DNA from: Exiguobacterium sibiricum 7-3
GTDB taxonomy: Bacteria > Bacillota > Bacilli > Exiguobacteriales > Exiguobacteriaceae
NCBI RefSeq assembly: GCF_000620865.1
Contig: NZ_KK211190.1
Span: 2,708,914-2,772,913 of the forward strand
DNA: 64,000 nucleotides
Reading direction: 5' to 3'
Part shown: in pieces, positions 1 through 9,153 of the stretch
How the letters are laid out: every line of letters starts with the position of its first letter
Position numbering within the stretch: position 1 is the first letter of the stretch
Program-made: the position numbers and the translations under genes
The notes under the pieces: generated by a model
The model's database searches: none
Told to the model about the DNA's origin: nothing
Seen by the model: only the letters and a program-made list of their open reading frames with translations

Positions 1-1177
<1,177 letters not shown>

Positions 1178-1180
1178 CGG

Positions 1181-2077
1181 TCAGGCTCCTTTCGCTGAAC
1201 GTTCTTTTCGGAACATCCCTTTGAAGACGATGATTGAAAAGACGAGCGTGATGGCAAACAATCCGTATGCGACAGCAGCGGCGTAGCCATAGTTGTTGTA
1301 TTTAAAGGCTTGGTTGTAGAGATACAAGACCATCGTGTTCAGGGCACCATCCGGCGCACCGACACCGTCCGTGATCAACATCGGTAAGTCGAACAATTGC
1401 AGTCCGCCGATCAGTGACGTGATCATGATGTAGAGCAGGATTGGTTTTAAGAGCGGCAACGTGATCCGTGAGAAGATTTGCCAGCGGGTCGCACCGTCAA
1501 TCAGTGCCGCTTCGAAATAATCCTTCGAGATGCCAGATACACCCGCCATGACGACGATGAACGAGTGACCAAGCCACATCCAGGTCAGGATGAGGGAGAC
1601 GGAAATCTGTGCTGTGACCGGTTGTGTCAACCAGTTGATCGGCTCCGAGATCAAACCGATTTTCATCAGCATCATGTTCAGTGAACCATGCTGCCAGTCG
1701 AGCAGGATGCCGAACAATAAGGCAACAGAGCTAATCGTGATCAAGTTCGGCAGATAGAACGTCGCGCGGAAAAAGGCGAGACCTTTGAGCTTAAGCTGTA
1801 AATCCGAGAAAAGTAAGGCGAGCATCAACGCTCCCCCGATTTGCAGGATGAAGTTCAGCCCCCAAATCTTGATCGTATTGAAGAATGCTTCAATGAAGTA
1901 CGTATCTCCGAGCAAACGCGTATAGTTCGCGAGTCCGACGAGTTGTTCGCCTTCTGCGCCTGTGTAGTTGGTGAAACTGTAATAGAACGTCAAGGCAACC
2001 GGGTAGATGCTGAAGATCAAGAAGACGATCCAAAACGGTGCGATGAACAGATAACCATGGCGATCAAGTTTTTTCAC
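1181..2077 (-). CDS. Carbohydrate ABC transporter permease (MalF-type, CUT1 family)
   Basis: A 298-residue permease starting at GTG 2077, preceded by AAAGGGG. It begins MKKLDRHGYLFIAPFWIVFL, typical of the first permease in CUT1 importers, and has about six membrane spans. The EAA loop reads EAALIDGATRWQIF near residue 190. It lies between the binding protein gene and the MalG-type permease on the same strand and should form the translocation pore with the latter. A hairpin between it and the binding protein gene (2106-2130) probably lowers its expression relative to the binding protein. Confidence 0.93.
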   Translation of the reverse strand: MKKLDRHGYLFIAPFWIVFLIFSIYPVALTFYYSFTNYTGAEGEQLVGLANYTRLLGDTYFIEAFFNTIKIWGLNFILQIGGALMLALLFSDLQLKLKGLAFFRATFYLPNLITISSVALLFGILLDWQHGSLNMMLMKIGLISEPINWLTQPVTAQISVSLILTWMWLGHSFIVVMAGVSGISKDYFEAALIDGATRWQIFSRITLPLLKPILLYIMITSLIGGLQLFDLPMLITDGVGAPDGALNTMVLYLYNQAFKYNNYGYAAAVAYGLFAITLVFSIIVFKGMFRKERSAKGA

Positions 2078-2105
2078 AGGTCAAACCCCTTTCTTAAATA
2101 AGAAA

Positions 2106-2130
2106 AGGTGAAGCGAGGATCGCCCCACCT
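2106..2130 (-). terminator. Intra-operon hairpin between binding protein and permease genes
   Basis: AGGTG pairs with CACCT and the inner GCGA with TCGC across a GGA loop, with an AA/CC mismatch between the two stems. On the minus-strand transcript it is followed by TTTTCTT. Its place just after the binding-protein gene fits a leaky terminator or 3'-end-stabilising hairpin, a common arrangement that gives excess binding protein over permeases. The function is inferred. Confidence 0.5.
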
Positions 2131-2137
2131 AGACTCC

Positions 2138-3445
2138 TTATTCCGGTACTTTAACGTCCGGATACGCATTTTTGACTTTTTTGTAGAATTCAGCAAGTGC
2201 TTCGTCTTTCGACTTTTTGCCTTGGACATATTCCATGACTGATGCACCGTACAATGTGTCAAGCTGTTGGTCGTACTTCGTCACGATTCCCGGTGTGATC
2301 TTGTCTGCTTGATCGAGGAAGAACTCGTAGTTGTTCTGTCCGCCGAGGAACTCATCTTTGAAGTCGGTTTTGATTTTGTCCGTAACCGGTTTGTAAGCGA
2401 GGACGTCGCCTGTTTCTTTCGCCCAATCCGTCAGGAATTCTTCGTCTTGCGTCATCATTTTAACGAAATCATAAGCCAGTTTTTGTTTCTTCGAATCTTT
2501 GTAGACACCTAACCATGTACCGCCCCAGAAGTACGGGCTTGGTCCGCTTGTGACAGCCCAGTCACCGGCTGATTTCTTCGCGTTTTCTTTTAGGACACTA
2601 TGTAAGCCCCATGTCGGAAGGACATACGAGAAGATTTCTGTTTCGGTTTCTTTACCGTTTTCTTTGACTTTGACCGGCTTATCCATACCGGCGAACCATG
2701 ATGGTGACCACTCCGGCGCAAGTGCCGTGTATTGTTTTGTCCGTAACTCTTTCGCGTAATCCATGTAGTTTTTCTTGTCTTCTGTCACGACGAGTTCCTG
2801 TTTGTCGTTGACCCAAGCTTCCGGCTCATTTCCTTGTGCGAACCAACGGATCGATCCTTCATCCGGGAACATTTTGTAGCCTTTGCCTTTCATCTTCTCA
2901 GCGACTTCGAAGACGCCGTCCATCGAGTTCATCATCGCCCCGATTTCTTTTGGATCATCTGTGCCGAGAACTTTTTTCGCGATGCTGCGTTTGTAGTAGA
3001 CGCCACCTGGTGTCGTTTGCCATGACAGGGCACGAACGTTACCGTCTTTGTCTTTCCCCATGTCATAGACATACGGGATATAGTCGTCTTTGACTTCGCC
3101 TGCGTTAAACGGTTTTTCTGAGAGATTCGCCCAGTAGCCGGCATCGACCCATTGCTTCAAGAAGGCGATTTCACCTGTGAAGATATCCGGTGCACCGACG
3201 CCGCTCTCAAGTGCCGGTTTTAATTTTGTCGGGTAATCCGCGATCGGAACGATTGTCAATTCGACTTTGACGCCGTTTTTCTCTTCGAATTTCTTGATTG
3301 GTTCTTTTAACTCATCCGTGAACGACCAGATTTTAAGAACTTCCTTGCCGCCGCTCGTTTTTTCCTCTTCGCCACCTGAACATCCTGCTAAAACGCTTGC
3401 TGTTAATGCGCCGATTGTTAATACGCTGACAAACTTCTTCTTCAT
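2138..3445 (-). CDS. Extracellular sugar-binding lipoprotein of ABC transporter
   Basis: A 435-residue type 1 solute-binding protein. The N-terminus MKKKFVSVLTIGALTASV is followed by the lipobox LAGC, so the mature protein is lipid-anchored at cysteine 21. The body has the family pattern EVLKIWSFTDELKEPIKKFE, and an internal GVGAPDIFTGE segment typical of CUT1 binding proteins. It is the first structural gene of the operon and captures the sugar for the two downstream permeases. Two perfect or near-perfect LacI-type operators lie 70-120 bases upstream of its start, so it is probably induced by the same sugar. Confidence 0.93.
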   Translation of the reverse strand: MKKKFVSVLTIGALTASVLAGCSGGEEEKTSGGKEVLKIWSFTDELKEPIKKFEEKNGVKVELTIVPIADYPTKLKPALESGVGAPDIFTGEIAFLKQWVDAGYWANLSEKPFNAGEVKDDYIPYVYDMGKDKDGNVRALSWQTTPGGVYYKRSIAKKVLGTDDPKEIGAMMNSMDGVFEVAEKMKGKGYKMFPDEGSIRWFAQGNEPEAWVNDKQELVVTEDKKNYMDYAKELRTKQYTALAPEWSPSWFAGMDKPVKVKENGKETETEIFSYVLPTWGLHSVLKENAKKSAGDWAVTSGPSPYFWGGTWLGVYKDSKKQKLAYDFVKMMTQDEEFLTDWAKETGDVLAYKPVTDKIKTDFKDEFLGGQNNYEFFLDQADKITPGIVTKYDQQLDTLYGASVMEYVQGKKSKDEALAEFYKKVKNAYPDVKVPE

Positions 3446-3513
3446 GTCATCCCATCCTTCTCATCTGTTGGTAGTCCCCTAAGTAAGCGGTCTCATTTAT
3501 TATCCAAAAATAT

Positions 3514-3527
3514 CGAAAGCGCTTTCG
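3514..3527. promoter_or_regulatory. LacI-family operator (perfect palindrome)
   Basis: CGAAAGCGCTTTCG is a perfect 14-base palindrome with the central CG of LacI/GalR operators. The identical sequence occurs in front of the regulator gene at 4679-4692. It lies in the promoter region of the binding-protein operon. Confidence 0.85.
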
Positions 3528-3548
3528 TAAATAGTCTGAAAAAAGTTC

Positions 3549-3562
3549 CGAAAGCCCTTTCG
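3549..3562. promoter_or_regulatory. Second LacI-type operator, one substitution from the palindrome
   Basis: CGAAAGCCCTTTCG differs from the perfect operator at one central base, and lies 35 bases (centre to centre) from it. Flanking C and G extend the palindrome to 3548-3563. The spacing is compatible with cooperative binding. A weaker half-matched site (CGAAACCGCTCTCG) follows at 3591-3604. Confidence 0.75.
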
Positions 3563-3646
3563 GAAACGTACAAAAAAATATCATGTATTTCGAAACCGCT
3601 CTCGCGTTTTCTCGAAGACAACCTGCGAGAGCGATTCCGAAAAAAA

Positions 3647-4660
3647 TTATGGTTTTACGGGTCCTGTCGACTGACGGACGATCAAGTCGACTGGAATGAT
3701 ATCCGTCGTCATGACACGTCGTTTGTTGACGATTTGTTCGATTAACAGTTCTGCTGCATGCTGCCCGATCCGTTCCGTGTCTTGCCGGACCGTCGTCAGC
3801 TTAGGTGTGACGTATTTCGACATTTCGATATCATCGTAACCGACGACGGAAATGTCGTGCGGTACCTGGAGGCCCGCTTCATGAATCGCTTCCATCGCCC
3901 CGATCGCCATTTGGTCACCTGCGACGAAGACCGCGGTCGGACGTTTTGGTAAAGCAAGCAACGTCTGCATCGCTTGTTTTCCTTCTTCGACCGAGAAAAA
4001 TCCGCCGTTGATCAGATAGCCGTCTGGAATCGGTAAGCCAAGTCGATCCATCGCCTGTTTGTATCCTTCGATTCGTGCCAGTCCCGCATCAATCGTCATA
4101 TCGCCTGCGATATGGGCAATCAAACGATGTCCCAGTTCGTAGAGATGGTTGACGGCGAGTGTCCCGCCGGATAAGTTATCCGAGAAGACGACACTGCAAT
4201 CGGTGCTGTCCATGTCGACGACAACGATTGGAATCGAACTTTGAATCAGTTCCTGCACATGCTTGTCCATTTGATCGGAACAGATGACGACGATGCCGTC
4301 GACCGCCCGATGCTGGAAATGCTCGAGGTAACTCATGTCCCGATTGCGCAGATTCCGCGAGGCGAAGATCAAGTCATAGCCTTGCTGCTCCGTTGCTTTC
4401 CGGAAACTTTCAATGATTGCGTTGAAGAATGGATGCATCATCCCGACTTCGTTTGCTTCCGAGAACATGACCCCGATCGTCCAGGATCGTTTCGTCGAGA
4501 GCGACTGAGCGTGGGCGTTTGGCAAGTAGCCCATATCGGCTGCCGCCTGAACGATTTTCGCTTTTGTCTTCTCACTGACGTCGGAATAATTATTTAAGGC
4601 TTTTGAGACCGTCGTGATCGAAAAACCGGTTATTTTCGCTAAATCATAAATTGTACCCAT
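3647..4660 (-). CDS. LacI/GalR-family transcriptional repressor of the sugar operon
   Basis: A 337-residue regulator. I place the start at ATG 4660 (MGTIYDLAKITGFSITTVSK), because this is where LacI-family helix-turn-helix domains normally begin and GGAG sits 7 bases upstream; the open frame extends further but without homology. The hinge helix is YLPNAHAQSLSTKRS, and the rest is a periplasmic-binding-protein-like effector domain (IGVMFSEANEVG; VVGYDDIEMSKYVTPKLTTV). The operator at 4679-4692 lies directly upstream of its start, and matching operators precede the transporter operon, so it probably represses both itself and the transporter genes. Confidence 0.93.
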   Translation of the reverse strand: MGTIYDLAKITGFSITTVSKALNNYSDVSEKTKAKIVQAAADMGYLPNAHAQSLSTKRSWTIGVMFSEANEVGMMHPFFNAIIESFRKATEQQGYDLIFASRNLRNRDMSYLEHFQHRAVDGIVVICSDQMDKHVQELIQSSIPIVVVDMDSTDCSVVFSDNLSGGTLAVNHLYELGHRLIAHIAGDMTIDAGLARIEGYKQAMDRLGLPIPDGYLINGGFFSVEEGKQAMQTLLALPKRPTAVFVAGDQMAIGAMEAIHEAGLQVPHDISVVGYDDIEMSKYVTPKLTTVRQDTERIGQHAAELLIEQIVNKRRVMTTDIIPVDLIVRQSTGPVKP

Positions 4661-4678
4661 GTAACCACTCCATTTCAC

Positions 4679-4692
4679 CGAAAGCGCTTTCG
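4679..4692. promoter_or_regulatory. LacI-family operator in front of the regulator gene
   Basis: The perfect palindrome CGAAAGCGCTTTCG, identical to the operator before the transporter operon, lies 18 bases upstream of the repressor start. This suggests autorepression. Confidence 0.85.
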
Positions 4693-4808
4693 ATAAATTT
4701 AGTATAGACGGTGATTTGGAAAGATACAACCATTTTTTTAGAATTTAATCGGAATTCAAAAAATAAATGATATCGCTTTCATTTTTAATCAGAAATCCCT
4801 TTAAATAA

Positions 4809-4820
4809 GAACAAACGTTT
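4809..4820. promoter_or_regulatory. LexA (SOS)-like box before the VOC gene
   Basis: GAACAAACGTTT matches the core GAACRNRYGTTY of the Gram-positive LexA box. It lies directly upstream of a TATACT -10 element at 4823-4828 in the promoter of the following gene. One outer base on each side departs from the consensus, so the site may be weaker than the one at 30129. Confidence 0.5.
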
Positions 4821-4872
4821 GGTATACTATAAGTATCAGCCAACCGTGCCTAAAATAGAGAGGAGCATCTAT

Positions 4873-5301
4873 ATGCCGATTACTCCCTACCTTGTGTTCA
4901 ACGGTAATACCCGTGAGGCGATCCATTACTATGCCAACATCTTTGGTCAAGACATTCCTGACATCATGGAATTTGGTCCCGGCAATGGTCCGGACGGTCA
5001 ACCGTTTGAAAAAGACGTCCAGTCGCTTGTCCTGCATTCGCAATTAATTATTCACGGCACACGCGTCATGTTTTCCGATGCGATGCCGCATGATCCGGTG
5101 GCGATCGGACAAAATGTCACGCTGGCTCTGCATCTGCCGGACATCCAAGTCATTCACGAGACATTCGATAAGCTCGCGCAAGACGGCAATATTATCATGC
5201 CGATCCAAAAAACGTTTTGGAGTGAAGCCTACGGTATCGCTGAAGATCCGTTTGGTGTTCAATGGCAGTTGAACCATGAAGTGAGTGAAGTGATAGCGTA
5301 A
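4873..5301 (+). CDS. VOC-fold (PhnB/glyoxalase-like) protein
   Basis: A 142-residue protein starting MPITPYLVFNGNTREAIHYY, with the PhnB-type pattern of a beta-alpha-beta-beta-beta repeat. It contains SDAMPHDP, LALHLPDIQVIHETFDKLA and the closing WSEAYGIAEDPFGVQWQL that marks this family. I use ATG 4873, which has GAGAGGAGC upstream, rather than an in-frame start 54 bases earlier. These proteins are small soluble proteins; their substrates are rarely known. It is transcribed alone, ends at a bidirectional hairpin, and carries a LexA-like box in its promoter, which could make it damage-inducible. Confidence 0.85.
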   Translation: MPITPYLVFNGNTREAIHYYANIFGQDIPDIMEFGPGNGPDGQPFEKDVQSLVLHSQLIIHGTRVMFSDAMPHDPVAIGQNVTLALHLPDIQVIHETFDKLAQDGNIIMPIQKTFWSEAYGIAEDPFGVQWQLNHEVSEVIA

Positions 5302-5386
5302 AGTTCTTTATTCAGTATTTCAGTATGTATCCTGGCCACTCACTTTCCTTAGGTGACTGACTAGAACGTTTATCTGAATACAAAAA

Positions 5387-5430
5387 AAAGACCCTCTAAA
5401 AATTAAAAATAACTTTTAGAAGGTCTTTTT
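5387..5430. terminator. Bidirectional terminator hairpin
   Basis: AAAAGACCCTCTAAAA pairs with TTTTAGAAGGTCTTTT with one mismatch, followed by T on the plus strand and a matching A-run on the other side. It lies between convergent genes. Confidence 0.8.
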
Positions 5431-5449
5431 GGTACTCAATTGTATATAA

Positions 5450-5530
5450 TTAATTAAAGATAACCCATGCAGCCAAAAGAACGATTGCAATAATCCCCCA
5501 AAAAATGGTTTGTTTATTCATTTTTCTCAT
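5450..5530 (-). CDS. 26-residue single-span membrane micropeptide
   Basis: The frame from ATG 5530 to TAA 5450 encodes 26 residues: a basic start (MRKMNKQ) and a hydrophobic helix ending in WVIFN. A strong ribosome site (GAGGTGA) precedes the ATG by 5 bases. It starts only 13 bases after the stop of the secreted protein gene at 5544-6191 and is followed by a terminator, so the two form a likely two-gene operon. The positive N-terminus plus single span fits a membrane micropeptide such as an immunity, toxin or chaperone-like peptide. I do not recognise the family. Confidence 0.6.
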   Translation of the reverse strand: MRKMNKQTIFWGIIAIVLLAAWVIFN

Positions 5531-5543
5531 AATTTCACCTCAT

Positions 5544-6191
5544 TTAACAAGCAGAATACCAACGTGATGGCACATAAACGTAGCAATCTAAGTAAACACC
5601 GCAACCTTTATCTTGCTTAATAAAAGTCCATACTCCTATGCCAGCGACAGCTGTTACAAGACTTGTAACCCACCCTGGTGGAGATAAAAAGTACCCAATT
5701 GTTGCATTTAAAGCAGCTGTAGCAGAACCATAAAGAACTAAGTTTGATTTCAACTTATTTACAAATTTATGTGACCAATAAACTTTAAGTCCCCACCACG
5801 TAAATTCCCAATCAAAGTTCTCTTTCTTATTAATAGCATATGTTGACATTCCTTTGCTAGGAGCAGATTGATTTGAAATAAATTTATCTCCAGAAACTTT
5901 TAAATCGGAACGATATTCTTTAACCTCACCATTTGTATTCGAAATTATTTTTTTTGCTTTTTTTATTTCTTTACTAGTTAGTTTTTGAACAGCAGACTTT
6001 TTCAACTGAAATTTTTCAGTATTATGATTTAAGTAAACATATGGAGTAACTTTCTGAATAAATTCATTTTTCTTTTGTTCTTCATTCTTTGAAGTAACTG
6101 ATTTTGCAGAAACCCAAGAATAGTTTGACATAGAGATACTAAATACTACAATCAAAGCAGTGATTAAAACCCATATTTTTCTTTTAAACAT
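5544..6191 (-). CDS. Unrecognised secreted protein with hydrophobic, cysteine-bearing C-terminus
   Basis: A 215-residue protein with a signal peptide (MFKRKIWVLITALIVVFSIS, cleavage probably near VSAKS). A lysine-rich linker covers about residues 35-110. The C-terminal third is W/Y-rich (FDWEFTWWGLKVYWSHKF), then holds a long hydrophobic Gly/Ala segment (about 150-190) and a tail with three cysteines (KGCGVYLDCYVYV...YSAC). The layout of leader, charged spacer and hydrophobic cysteine-containing C-terminus resembles processed bacteriocin-like or SdpC-like precursors. That is only an architectural analogy, as I cannot name the family. The gene is A+T-rich and precedes a micropeptide gene on the same transcript. 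Confidence 0.8.
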   Translation of the reverse strand: MFKRKIWVLITALIVVFSISMSNYSWVSAKSVTSKNEEQKKNEFIQKVTPYVYLNHNTEKFQLKKSAVQKLTSKEIKKAKKIISNTNGEVKEYRSDLKVSGDKFISNQSAPSKGMSTYAINKKENFDWEFTWWGLKVYWSHKFVNKLKSNLVLYGSATAALNATIGYFLSPPGWVTSLVTAVAGIGVWTFIKQDKGCGVYLDCYVYVPSRWYSAC

Positions 6192-6602
6192 TTTTGTTCC
6201 CCCAATTTCTTCTATATACTAAGTTCATCTGTAGATTATCATTAAAAAAATAAAAATAATAATTACAAAAGCGTAATAAAAAATTACATTTTTGTAATTA
6301 TAATGGTTCATCATCATAAGTTATAGTGACTCATATTTAATATGTGATGAAGGCACCGTACGACGGGCAGTTCAACCCAAGAGTGACAGAATAGTTAGAG
6401 CGTTATCAGCTTCATCTATGTTGGACCTTTGGTGAAATTCGCAAAAGCGATCCGGATTCGTGAGGAAGCAATACGTCGAACTATCATATCCAGTCTATCG
6501 AACAGAGAAATGGAAGGAAAAATCGATAGATTTCCAAAAATGTTTTTGATTTAGATATCGTATTATATATAACTTCTAAAGCAGAAAGGACTGACATTTG
6601 AG
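6192..6602. other. 411-base intergenic region with a possible decayed coding fragment
   Basis: The part next to the secreted protein (6192-6310) is very A+T-rich and should hold its promoter. From about 6345 to 6540 the composition is more balanced and resembles coding sequence. Every frame is interrupted, although the plus-strand frame ending at the TAG at 6552 encodes some 40 charged residues (including KFAKAIRIREEAIRR). It may be a remnant of a lost gene. The end of the region carries GAAAGGA, the ribosome site of the next gene. Confidence 0.4.
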
Positions 6603-8225
6603 TTGAAGAGCCTTTATTTTGAAAAACAAAAATTCAACTACGCTGATTTAACACGTAGTCGAACGCTCTACATAGACAATTATCCAATCGTTTATCTGTT
6701 GTATAACCGGTCAAAAGCACAAGCTTACGTCGGACAAACGGTTCAAAAAAATCAACGGTTAAAAGCCCATTTAAAAGATCCTCGTCGGAAGCAGCTCGAC
6801 GAATCGATTTTAATTGGGCATGAACAGTTTAACCAATCGGCTACTTACAATATCGAATTCAATTTGATTAATTTTTTAATTGCAGATGGTCGCTATACAC
6901 TGCAAAATGTCATCCAAACCGTCTCCCGCCAGATACACAACTACTTCCGAAAAGATTTTTTCAATGAGACGGTTTTTGAAAACATTTGGCAACAGTTACG
7001 CGAGGAGCAGATTGCGGAAGGAACACTCGATCAGTTACGAAACAAAGACGTCTACAAACTCTCTCCGTTTCGTGAATTGTCTGAGCAACAACTAGAAGTC
7101 AAAGAGGAAATCTTAAAATTTTGTAAAACAAAAATCATCGAAATGGGTCATCATGTCTTCATTGTCGAAGGCGACGCCGGAACAGGAAAAAGTGTATTAC
7201 TCAGCTCCTTGTTCAATACGATCCAGGATTTAACGAAAGAAGCAGTTTCCTCACTGTATCAGACGGATAACTATCTGCTCGTCAACCATGGTGAAATGCT
7301 CAAGACGTATAAATCGATTGCCGGCAGCCTACCGAACTTAAAGAAAAAGCAGTTTTTAAAGCCAACACCCTTCTTAAATACATTAGATAAACAAAAGCGG
7401 ACTGCTGACATCGTGCTCGTGGACGAAGCCCATCTGTTACTTACAAAAGAAGATGCCTACAACAATTTCCACCAACAAAATCAACTGCATGAAATCATTA
7501 CACGCAGTAAAATTACAATTCTGATTTTTGATCCAAAACAAGTCCTCAAGATTAAAAGTCACTGGGGACGTACGACCTTACAGGACATCGTCGGTCCCTT
7601 TTCGACAAAGACGCTGCAATTATCTAATCAATTCCGGATGCAAGCGAGTCCGCAGACATTGCACTGGATTAATCGGCTGGTGGAACGCGAGCTCTTACCG
7701 ATTCCGAGTGATTCAAATTATGATTTACAGGTCTTCGCGGATTCGGAAACCTTCAAGCAGGCAATTTTCTCGAAAAACGAACAGCACGGACTATCCCGAA
7801 TTGTCTCGACGTTTGACTACCTGCATAAAAAAGATGGGGCCGACTACTTTGTTGACGAAGGCGGAATTAACCTTCCGTGGAATCGTACTTATCCCCATAC
7901 AACATGGGCAGAACAACCGGAAACGATTCGAGAAGTTGGATCGATCTATACCATTCAAAGATTTGATTTAAACTACGTCGGTGTCGTCCTCGGTCCGTCG
8001 ATTCAGTATGATGAAACGACTCAACAATTGAAGCTCGATCCAACGTCATATAAAGACACCGGGGCATTTGTTTCCCGTCAAGACTTGAGTCGATCAGAAA
8101 ACGAACGTGCCAAGGAAGAAATCATTTTGAACTCCCTGAACGTCCTGTTGAATCGTGGCGTCAAAGGGCTTTATCTGTACGCAACCAATCCTCAATTACG
8201 CGCCCGATTATTACAACTAAAGTAG
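6603..8225 (+). CDS. GIY-YIG nuclease fused to DUF2075 SF1-like helicase/ATPase
   Basis: A 540-residue protein starting at TTG 6603, with GAAAGGA 12 bases upstream. Residues about 28-110 form a GIY-YIG nuclease-like domain (PIVYLLYNRSKAQAYVGQT; the usual GIY and YIG are replaced by VYL and YVG). Residues about 155-535 are a DUF2075 P-loop domain: Walker A VEGDAGTGKS, Walker B IVLVDEAH, motif III FDPKQ, a QFRM motif, RFDLNYVGVVLGP, and a final LNRGVKGLYLY. It probably acts on nucleic acid in the cytoplasm. The following MazG-like gene begins 8 bases after its stop, so they form one unit. The family recurs in defence-type gene clusters (knowledge); the biological role is not established here. 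Confidence 0.85.
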   Translation: MKSLYFEKQKFNYADLTRSRTLYIDNYPIVYLLYNRSKAQAYVGQTVQKNQRLKAHLKDPRRKQLDESILIGHEQFNQSATYNIEFNLINFLIADGRYTLQNVIQTVSRQIHNYFRKDFFNETVFENIWQQLREEQIAEGTLDQLRNKDVYKLSPFRELSEQQLEVKEEILKFCKTKIIEMGHHVFIVEGDAGTGKSVLLSSLFNTIQDLTKEAVSSLYQTDNYLLVNHGEMLKTYKSIAGSLPNLKKKQFLKPTPFLNTLDKQKRTADIVLVDEAHLLLTKEDAYNNFHQQNQLHEIITRSKITILIFDPKQVLKIKSHWGRTTLQDIVGPFSTKTLQLSNQFRMQASPQTLHWINRLVERELLPIPSDSNYDLQVFADSETFKQAIFSKNEQHGLSRIVSTFDYLHKKDGADYFVDEGGINLPWNRTYPHTTWAEQPETIREVGSIYTIQRFDLNYVGVVLGPSIQYDETTQQLKLDPTSYKDTGAFVSRQDLSRSENERAKEEIILNSLNVLLNRGVKGLYLYATNPQLRARLLQLK

Positions 8226-8233
8226 ACACAGCT

Positions 8234-8533
8234 ATGAATGAAATCAAAGCGTTAATACAAAAAATCGATGACTTCCGTGACGAACAAAACTGGCGACCAC
8301 ATCATAATCCAAAAGACTTAGCGATTTCTTTGTCAATCGAAGCATCCGAGTTACTCGAAGCCTTCCAGTGGCGGACCAGCGAAGAAGCGTGGGAAGAAAA
8401 TCAGGAAAATATTAAAGAGGAAATTGCCGATGTGTTGATTTATGCGCTGACGTTGTGTAGTGAGTTGAATGTAGATGTAGAAGAGATTATGGTAGATAAG
8501 ATTAGGAAGAATGGAGAGAAATATACACTTTAA
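8234..8533 (+). CDS. MazG-like nucleotide pyrophosphohydrolase
   Basis: A 99-residue all-alpha NTP pyrophosphohydrolase of the single-domain MazG/RS21-C6 type. It has the metal-binding helices ISLSIEASELLEAFQW (ExxE) and KEEIADVLIYAL (EExxD). Such enzymes cleave (d)NTPs to NMP and pyrophosphate, usually as a four-helix dimer or tetramer. It follows the GIY-YIG/DUF2075 gene by 8 bases and is closed by a strong hairpin. The coupling suggests that nucleotide depletion or clean-up works with the nuclease/ATPase (inference). Confidence 0.9.
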   Translation: MNEIKALIQKIDDFRDEQNWRPHHNPKDLAISLSIEASELLEAFQWRTSEEAWEENQENIKEEIADVLIYALTLCSELNVDVEEIMVDKIRKNGEKYTL

Positions 8534-8537
8534 TTTA

Positions 8538-8582
8538 TCAAAATAAGACTTTTAGTAGTTTCTACTAAAAGTCTTATTTTGA
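8538..8582. terminator. Perfect 21-base-pair bidirectional terminator
   Basis: The arms at 8538-8558 and 8562-8582 are perfectly complementary around a TTT loop, and A/T-rich ends supply the U-run on either strand. It separates the convergent MazG-like gene and the 142-residue gene. Confidence 0.85.
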
Positions 8583-8631
8583 TTGATACTACTCATTGCA
8601 ACTTTATTTTCTAATTATTCTTCTTATATGA

Positions 8632-9060
8632 TTATGCCAATTCCATTGACTTAACGACTTCCCCACTCACATAAAACTTCTCATCATTCCCTCGAACCTT
8701 AATATGATCTTCCCAGATATAAAATCTCCATTTTTCATCTTTTGAATAATCGAGAATCATATCTGCTGTCATCAACCGTCTCAGGTTTTTGAATTCTACA
8801 AAATATACTTTGTTGCCTTCAATTCGCACAGCCATGATCGCCATATCTGCACCATCCAAAATTTCAACTTGCTTCGTCGACAAGTCAAACCAACCATGCT
8901 CTTGATTGTGCAATTTACTTTCTGGCGTACATAAGATTACTGATTTATCATTACGCGTTGTTCCTTCATACATGATTTTCTTTTGTTTCATGATTGTAAG
9001 TACACAATCGTATCTTTCGCTAATCATTTTAACAACAGTTTCTTTTTCTGGTATCGACAT
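8632..9060 (-). CDS. Hypothetical 142-residue protein in the helicase/pyrophosphohydrolase region
   Basis: Starts at ATG 9060 with GGGGAG 8 bases upstream. It is a soluble alpha/beta protein with no signal or membrane segment. Notable segments are HGWFDLSTKQVEILDGAD and NKVYFVEFKNLRRLM; the alternation of strands with a conserved D and the E-F-K triplet could recall a PD-(D/E)xK nuclease core, but I cannot confirm that. It lies between the two helicase modules, in its own transcription unit downstream of the PLD-helicase, and is slightly more A+T-rich than its neighbours. Function unknown. Confidence 0.7.
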   Translation of the reverse strand: MSIPEKETVVKMISERYDCVLTIMKQKKIMYEGTTRNDKSVILCTPESKLHNQEHGWFDLSTKQVEILDGADMAIMAVRIEGNKVYFVEFKNLRRLMTADMILDYSKDEKWRFYIWEDHIKVRGNDEKFYVSGEVVKSMELA

Positions 9061-9153
9061 CTATAAAACTCCCCATCACGTCTCGTGAATTATTTTATTA
9101 AAAATCAAAAATACATATATTTCTATTTTATCACTCTTCATCAATTCATTAGT

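Noticed and set aside
6192-6310. Fur-like box in the A+T-rich leader (GATTATCATT)
   Set aside because: Only a half match to the 19-base consensus, in A+T-rich sequence where chance hits are common.
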